Shown here one piece after another: positions 60,436 to 64,000 of a stretch of DNA of 64,000 nucleotides. The position numbers and the translations under genes were made by a program. How positions within the stretch are numbered: the first letter of the stretch is position 1; every line of letters begins with the position of its first letter. The stretch lies in the NCBI GenBank assembly GCA_963738575.1, contig CAVTWY010000001.1, forward strand, positions 682,001 to 746,000, given 5' to 3'. The DNA is from CAVTWY01 sp963738575 (GTDB lineage: Bacteria > Pseudomonadota > Gammaproteobacteria > Burkholderiales > Burkholderiaceae_C). A model generated the notes under the pieces. The model worked only from the letters and a program-made list of their open reading frames with translations. It made no database searches and was not told where the DNA came from.

Positions 60436-61523
60436 AGAACTGCTTCTGCATCGGCGCGGCGCTTGAGGTACTTGCGCATCGTCACAGCGGGCAGGTCGCT
60501 TGCCACCGACATCTCGTAGGTGCTTGCGTCGCCGCGCGCCAGGATGGGTTCGAGCGCTTCAAGCGCTTGCACGTCTTCGTTGAAGGCCCCCCATAGCTGC
60601 GCATGCATGGTGTGCGTCATCGCCGCGTTGTCTAGCGAAAAGTCGCGGCCGTGAACGATGAAGTAGTGCGTTGAGCCGTGCGTTTGGGGTGTGGGGATGT
60701 GTGCGGTTCGGATGCGGTACGTGGGCCGTGCTGGCTCGGGTAGGGCGCTGTCATAAAACAGCACCGACACGTTGTGCAAACCGGGTGACAAAAACGCCGA
60801 CGTGGCTATGCGAGCGGCGGTGGTCACACCCACCAAGCCCGTGGGCTCTGCCCAGATGGGTGGCAGCGTGGTGGGCACCACGCGGCGAAGAATTTGGTAG
60901 TGCCCCTCGTCAAGCGTGGTCTCGTACGGTGCCTTGGCGTAGTCGGGCGTGCCAAAACTTTTGGCGTGCAAAAAGCTCAGGTGCGTCAAGTCCAGCAGGT
61001 TCTCGTGCAGGCTCACGTAGTTGCCCTGCAGTTGAAAGTAACCTTTGGAGCAAGCCCATGCAGGTGAATCCATCCACTGCTGATCTGGGATGGTTTGCAC
61101 GTCCGCCAAGTGGGCTTCGCCCATCCAGATCCACAGCAACGGCCCTCGCTGCACCAGCGGGTAGGCGTGCACACCAATGCCTTTGGGGCACGGTGACTGC
61201 GAGGGCACTTCGATGCAATCGCCCTGAGCGTCGTACCGAAAGCCGTGGTACGCACACACAACCGTGTCGCCATCCAGCGTGCCGCGTGACAGCGCAAATG
61301 AGCGGTGCGCGCAGCGGTTGTCCAGCGCCACCGCCACGCCGGCCTCGGTGCGGAACAAGACCACGCGCTTGTCCAGCAGGGTGCGCTCTAGCAGGCTGCG
61401 GCCAACCTCGTCGGCAAACGCTGCCACGTACCACTCGTTGAAAATGAATGGCGTGTCGCGCTGGGCCATCAGCGACGCAACCTTTTGGATGCCGATCAGC
61501 GCCTTGGGGGTGGGGCGGGTCAT
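60432..61523 (-). CDS. VanA-like Rieske aromatic oxygenase (demethylase/hydroxylase)
   Basis: A 363-residue Rieske mono-oxygenase large component. Rieske ligands CAHRSFALSRG and CAYHGFRYD; iron-site ENLLDLTHLSFLH (D-x2-H-x4-H). It is a single-component type, typical of VanA-class O-demethylases and related phenylpropanoid or phthalate hydroxylases, needing a separate reductase that is not next to it. The substrate is unknown. It is followed upstream on the same strand by a dienelactone hydrolase gene after 21 bases. Confidence 0.88.
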   Translation of the reverse strand: MTRPTPKALIGIQKVASLMAQRDTPFIFNEWYVAAFADEVGRSLLERTLLDKRVVLFRTEAGVAVALDNRCAHRSFALSRGTLDGDTVVCAYHGFRYDAQGDCIEVPSQSPCPKGIGVHAYPLVQRGPLLWIWMGEAHLADVQTIPDQQWMDSPAWACSKGYFQLQGNYVSLHENLLDLTHLSFLHAKSFGTPDYAKAPYETTLDEGHYQILRRVVPTTLPPIWAEPTGLVGVTTAARIATSAFLSPGLHNVSVLFYDSALPEPARPTYRIRTAHIPTPQTHGSTHYFIVHGRDFSLDNAAMTHTMHAQLWGAFNEDVQALEALEPILARGDASTYEMSVASDLPAVTMRKYLKRRADAEAVL

Positions 61524-61544
61524 GCGTGTTCGGCGGCCCTTGGG

Positions 61545-62438
61545 TTAGGCCAAGTGGCGCTTGAAAAAAGCGATGGTTCGGCCCCAGGCCAGTTGCGCAG
61601 CCGCTGCGTCAAAACGAGGCGTGGTGTCGTTGTTGAATCCATGCTGCGTGCCAGGGTACTGGTGCATCTCAAAGTTTGCGCCCGCCGCCTTGAGGGCGGA
61701 TTCGTAGGTGGGCCATGCTGTGTTGATGCGTTCGTCAACAGCGGCCAAGTGCACTTGCAGCGGCGCCTTCACATGCGCAGCCTGCTCAGGCGCCGGGCTG
61801 TTGCCGTAGAAGGGCACGGCAGCATTGAGGTTGGGCAGTCGCGTCGCCAGAAAGTGTGCCATCCCACCCCCGTAGCAAAAGCCAACCGCTCCCAACTTGC
61901 CGTTGCTGTCAGGCCGCGCGCGCGACCACGCCGCAGCCGCCAGGAAGTCTTCGCGTGCTTTGGCTTGGTCCAGCGTGGCAAAGGCCGCACGTGCTTTGTC
62001 TTCATCGCCTGGGTAACCCCCAAGCGGCGTGAGCGCGTCGGGTGCAAACGCCATGAAGCCGTCCAGGGCCAAGCGCCGGGTGATGTCCTCGATGTGCGGA
62101 TTGAGCCCTCGGTTTTCGTGAATCACCAGCACGGTTGGCAGGGGTGCCGTGCCACGGGTTGCGGGGCGCGCAAGGTACCCGCGGATGGTGCCGTTGCCGG
62201 CGGCTGACGGCACCGTGGCCCATTCGGTTTTGAGGCGGGCATCATCGGCTCGCACTTGTTGAGCGGCGGCAAAGTTGGGGCTCAGGGCCGTCAACAAACC
62301 GGCAGCCGACATGCCTGCCTTGGCAAACTTTTGCGCCTTGCCCAAAAAGCCGCGCCGGTCCAAGTCGCCGTGCACGTAGGCATCAAAAAGGATGAGCAGT
62401 TCTTGGTCAAAGTCTTGCGACGTCAGACGAGGTGGCAT
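61545..62438 (-). CDS. dienelactone hydrolase family protein
   Basis: A 297-residue protein whose first 50 residues include a Tat-like helical stretch (DRRGFLGKAQKFAKAGMSAAGLLTALSPNFAAAQQ), followed by a dienelactone-hydrolase domain: VLVIHENRGLNPHIEDITRRLALDGF, GAVGFCYGGGMAHF (nucleophile Cys in GFCYGG), and a C-terminal histidine in YPGTQHGFNND. Members in this group act on lactones or esters; the Cys, Asp, His triad fits. Start ATG 62438 gives the MPPRLTSQDFDQELL beginning. It is next to the Rieske and extradiol dioxygenase genes. Confidence 0.86.
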   Translation of the reverse strand: MPPRLTSQDFDQELLILFDAYVHGDLDRRGFLGKAQKFAKAGMSAAGLLTALSPNFAAAQQVRADDARLKTEWATVPSAAGNGTIRGYLARPATRGTAPLPTVLVIHENRGLNPHIEDITRRLALDGFMAFAPDALTPLGGYPGDEDKARAAFATLDQAKAREDFLAAAAWSRARPDSNGKLGAVGFCYGGGMAHFLATRLPNLNAAVPFYGNSPAPEQAAHVKAPLQVHLAAVDERINTAWPTYESALKAAGANFEMHQYPGTQHGFNNDTTPRFDAAAAQLAWGRTIAFFKRHLA

Positions 62439-62526
62439 GCGGGTCTCCTGGGTTGGTTGGCGCAATGCTACGCTTGCCGCGCGGTGCTTGCCAACCGTAC
62501 CCACCACCCAACAAGGAGCACGGGCT

Positions 62527-63516
62527 TTGATCAACCTACTCGACATCCGTTACGTGCGTCTGGGCACGCGCAACCTTGCCGGGACCGACACCTATGCGCG
62601 TGAGCTGCTGGGCCTGGAGTTGGCCCGCCACGAGGCAGGTTTCAGCTACTACCGCAGCGACAACCGCGACCACACGCTGGTGTACTTTGAAGGTGACCCA
62701 AGTGACCACACCGTGGGGTTTGAAGTGCGCTCGCCTGAGGCACTTGACGCGGCCGCAGCAGAGCTGAGCAACGCTGGTATCAAGGTGAACTTGGGCTCAT
62801 CCGAAGGGTGCGAGCAGCGGCGCGTAAAGTCATTCATCCACTTCACCGACCCCACAGGCAACAAGATTGACTTGGTGGTGGGGCCGCACCACAGCGGGCG
62901 GCGCTACGTGGCATCGCGTGACGCCGGCATCACTGGCTTCAGCCACGTGGGTTTGTGCACCACCGACGCCCGGCGTGACGAGCGCTTTTGGACGCAGGTG
63001 CTCGGCGCCCGGGTGAGTGACCGCATCGGTGACGCCGCACTGCTGCGCATCGACGAGGTGCATCACAAGGTGGCGTTGTTCCCCACCACGCGCGCTGGGG
63101 TGCAACACGTTAACCACCAAGTTGAAAGCATCGACGACTTGATGCGCGCTTGGTACATGTTGCAAAGCAAAGGGGTGCGCGTGGTGTTCGGGCCCGGCCG
63201 CCACCCCACATCAGGTGCGATGTTTTTGTACTTTGAGGGGCCTGACGGCATGATCTTTGAGTACTCGACAGGCGTGCGCACCATCCGACCGGAGGATGAA
63301 GCGGCCTACCAGCCGCGGCAGTTTCCTCGCGCCAACGAGTCGTTTTGCATGTGGGGGTCGGTGCCTGACATTGCAGAGTTTCGGCAGGTGCCAGGGCAAG
63401 GGGCTGCGGGAAGCGTTGGCAAGCCTGCTATTGACGCCGAACCACTTCAGCCGCAACAAAAGCGCGAAGCGTTAACAGACCTTGCGCGTCGAGGCGGGCG
63501 TTCAATCGGCGCGTGA
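62527..63516 (+). CDS. VOC-family extradiol dioxygenase-like protein
   Basis: A 329-residue two-module vicinal-oxygen-chelate protein: N-terminal module LLDIRYVRLGTRNLAGTDTYARELLG and a C-terminal metal module ITGFSHVGLCTTDARRDERFW, VQHVNHQVESIDDLM, FLYFEGPDGMIFEYSTG (His, His, Glu set of type I extradiol dioxygenases). It resembles 2,3-dihydroxybiphenyl-type enzymes. The start is read as TTG 62527 because AAGGAG lies eight bases upstream. Its 3' end overlaps the convergent cytochrome gene by 89 bases. It diverges from the dienelactone hydrolase gene. Confidence 0.84.
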   Translation: MINLLDIRYVRLGTRNLAGTDTYARELLGLELARHEAGFSYYRSDNRDHTLVYFEGDPSDHTVGFEVRSPEALDAAAAELSNAGIKVNLGSSEGCEQRRVKSFIHFTDPTGNKIDLVVGPHHSGRRYVASRDAGITGFSHVGLCTTDARRDERFWTQVLGARVSDRIGDAALLRIDEVHHKVALFPTTRAGVQHVNHQVESIDDLMRAWYMLQSKGVRVVFGPGRHPTSGAMFLYFEGPDGMIFEYSTGVRTIRPEDEAAYQPRQFPRANESFCMWGSVPDIAEFRQVPGQGAAGSVGKPAIDAEPLQPQQKREALTDLARRGGRSIGA

Positions 63517-63841
63517 AGCCACCTTCAAGTTGCGCCGCAGTCAGGGTGGCGGACCAGTCGGGGGCGTCGAGGTTGTAGATGGCCAAAGCGGCGGCAATGG
63601 CCGTAGGTCGCGACGCCTCATGGCACGAACCGCAGTGCTGCTTGGTGATGCTTCGCATAAGCTCGCGCAAGGCTGTGGCGTCGGGGCTTGTGGCAGTTGC
63701 TTGGGCCGCAGCAGGTTGCGAGATGCCTGAGGTTTGCAAAGATGGCGAGGGCGGTGTGGGCGGAGAACCAGGGCGCAGTGAACCGCACGCGGCAAGCATG
63801 ACGGCGCTACCAGTCAGCGCCAAGCGAAGCGTCTTCGACAT
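63428..63841 (-). CDS. predicted c-type haem lipoprotein
   Basis: A 137-residue protein with a lipoprotein signal (LRLALTGSAVMLAACGS), a low-complexity proline/serine/alanine linker of about 40 residues and a single haem-binding motif CGSCH in ITKQHCGSCHEASRP. It is short, with the distal methionine ligand not identifiable, like a small membrane-anchored electron carrier. ATG 63841 is favoured; ATG 63862 is an alternative. Its 3' end overlaps the extradiol dioxygenase gene. Confidence 0.72.
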   Translation of the reverse strand: MSKTLRLALTGSAVMLAACGSLRPGSPPTPPSPSLQTSGISQPAAAQATATSPDATALRELMRSITKQHCGSCHEASRPTAIAAALAIYNLDAPDWSATLTAAQLEGGFTRRLNARLDAQGLLTLRAFVAAEVVRRQ

Positions 63842-63927
63842 GCGGATGGAGGGCGCGTCCATGCTTGGTTTCGGGTATTCGGTGACCTGTAGGACTATGG
63901 TCTATTGGGGTTGACGATCTAGACGCA

Positions 63928-64000
63928 ATGGCAGATTCTGCGCCTTTCGTCGCGACAACACCCAACGCTCCGCAATTGCAATCGTTCCTGTTGCGAGTTC
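63928..64000 (+). CDS. possible start of a plus-strand gene, cut by window edge
   Basis: ATG 63928 opens a frame of 24 codons to the end of the window with no stop (begins MADSAPFVATTPNAPQLQSFLL). No clear ribosome-binding site precedes it and no family can be named from such a short piece. It diverges from the haem lipoprotein. Confidence 0.35.
   Translation, partial: MADSAPFVATTPNAPQLQSFLLRV

Noticed and set aside
1..64000. CRISPR arrays, tRNA/rRNA genes, insertion sequences and prophage genes
   Set aside because: I found no regularly spaced repeats, cloverleaf-like sequence, transposase or integrase motifs in either strand.

Overview
The window looks like chromosomal DNA of a GC-rich betaproteobacterium, most likely a Comamonadaceae-type member of the Burkholderiales. 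The evidence is an aerobic benzoyl-CoA (box) pathway with a BoxR regulator, a Bug-family TctC solute receptor, a TVP38/reductase fusion, both Aat and Bpt N-degron transferases, and dense GC-rich operons with ATGA/GTGA overlaps. I see no tRNA, rRNA, CRISPR array, phage or insertion sequence.

Layout. 1-4.7 kb: envelope/stress block with two ECF sigma factors (one cut by the window edge), an anti-sigma factor, DUF4331 and DUF3455 proteins and a small lipoprotein. 4.9-5.8 kb: a methyltransferase. 5.8-12.6 kb: tight minus-strand operon (TVP38-reductase fusion, DUF547, FAD oxidoreductase, alpha-methylacyl-CoA racemase, Aat, Bpt). 12.8-18.7 kb: two convergent YHS-domain paralogues, an ATP-grasp enzyme divergent from an egtD-selD operon, a terminator, and an unrecognised two-gene unit. 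18.8-25.6 kb: a three-component Rieske oxygenase without its reductase and a livKHMGF-type ABC importer. 25.7-41.5 kb: a kinase, an esterase, then the box region: minus strand benzoate-CoA ligase, alpha/beta hydrolase, aldehyde dehydrogenase and CoA-transferase; plus strand boxR, boxC, boxB, a gamma-glutamylcyclotransferase-like gene, boxA, paaH (frameshifted) and a 3-oxoadipyl-CoA thiolase. Together these encode much of a route from benzoate to acetyl-CoA and succinyl-CoA; no dedicated BoxD, isomerase or hydratase gene was recognised.

41.5-49.4 kb: peptide-type ABC receptor, DUF1615 lipoprotein, sulfatase, lipoprotein hydrolase, Old Yellow Enzyme, maleylacetoacetate isomerase-like GST and universal stress protein. 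Four of these genes, plus paaH, carry apparent single-base frameshifts (seven indels in 10 kb), which suggests either base-level errors in this stretch or local gene decay. 49.5-51.8 kb: BigR/Blh/YeeE-YedE persulfide module. 51.9-54.7 kb: a beta-propeller-like protein and an unrecognised Tat-exported protein. 54.7-63.9 kb: a second aromatic/organic acid block (ThDP decarboxylase joined to aldehyde dehydrogenase, TctC receptor, AraC regulator, GlcG-like protein, VanA-like Rieske oxygenase, dienelactone hydrolase, extradiol-type dioxygenase) and a c-haem lipoprotein.

The observations I rank highest are the egtD-selD operon facing an ATP-grasp enzyme (a possible selenium/hercynine metabolite locus lacking the known senA/senB partners), the ThDP-decarboxylase/ALDH fusion with an intact internal ribosome-binding site and GTGA overlap, helically phased TGCA operators at the box promoters, and the coupled CxxC/AP2-like gene pair.
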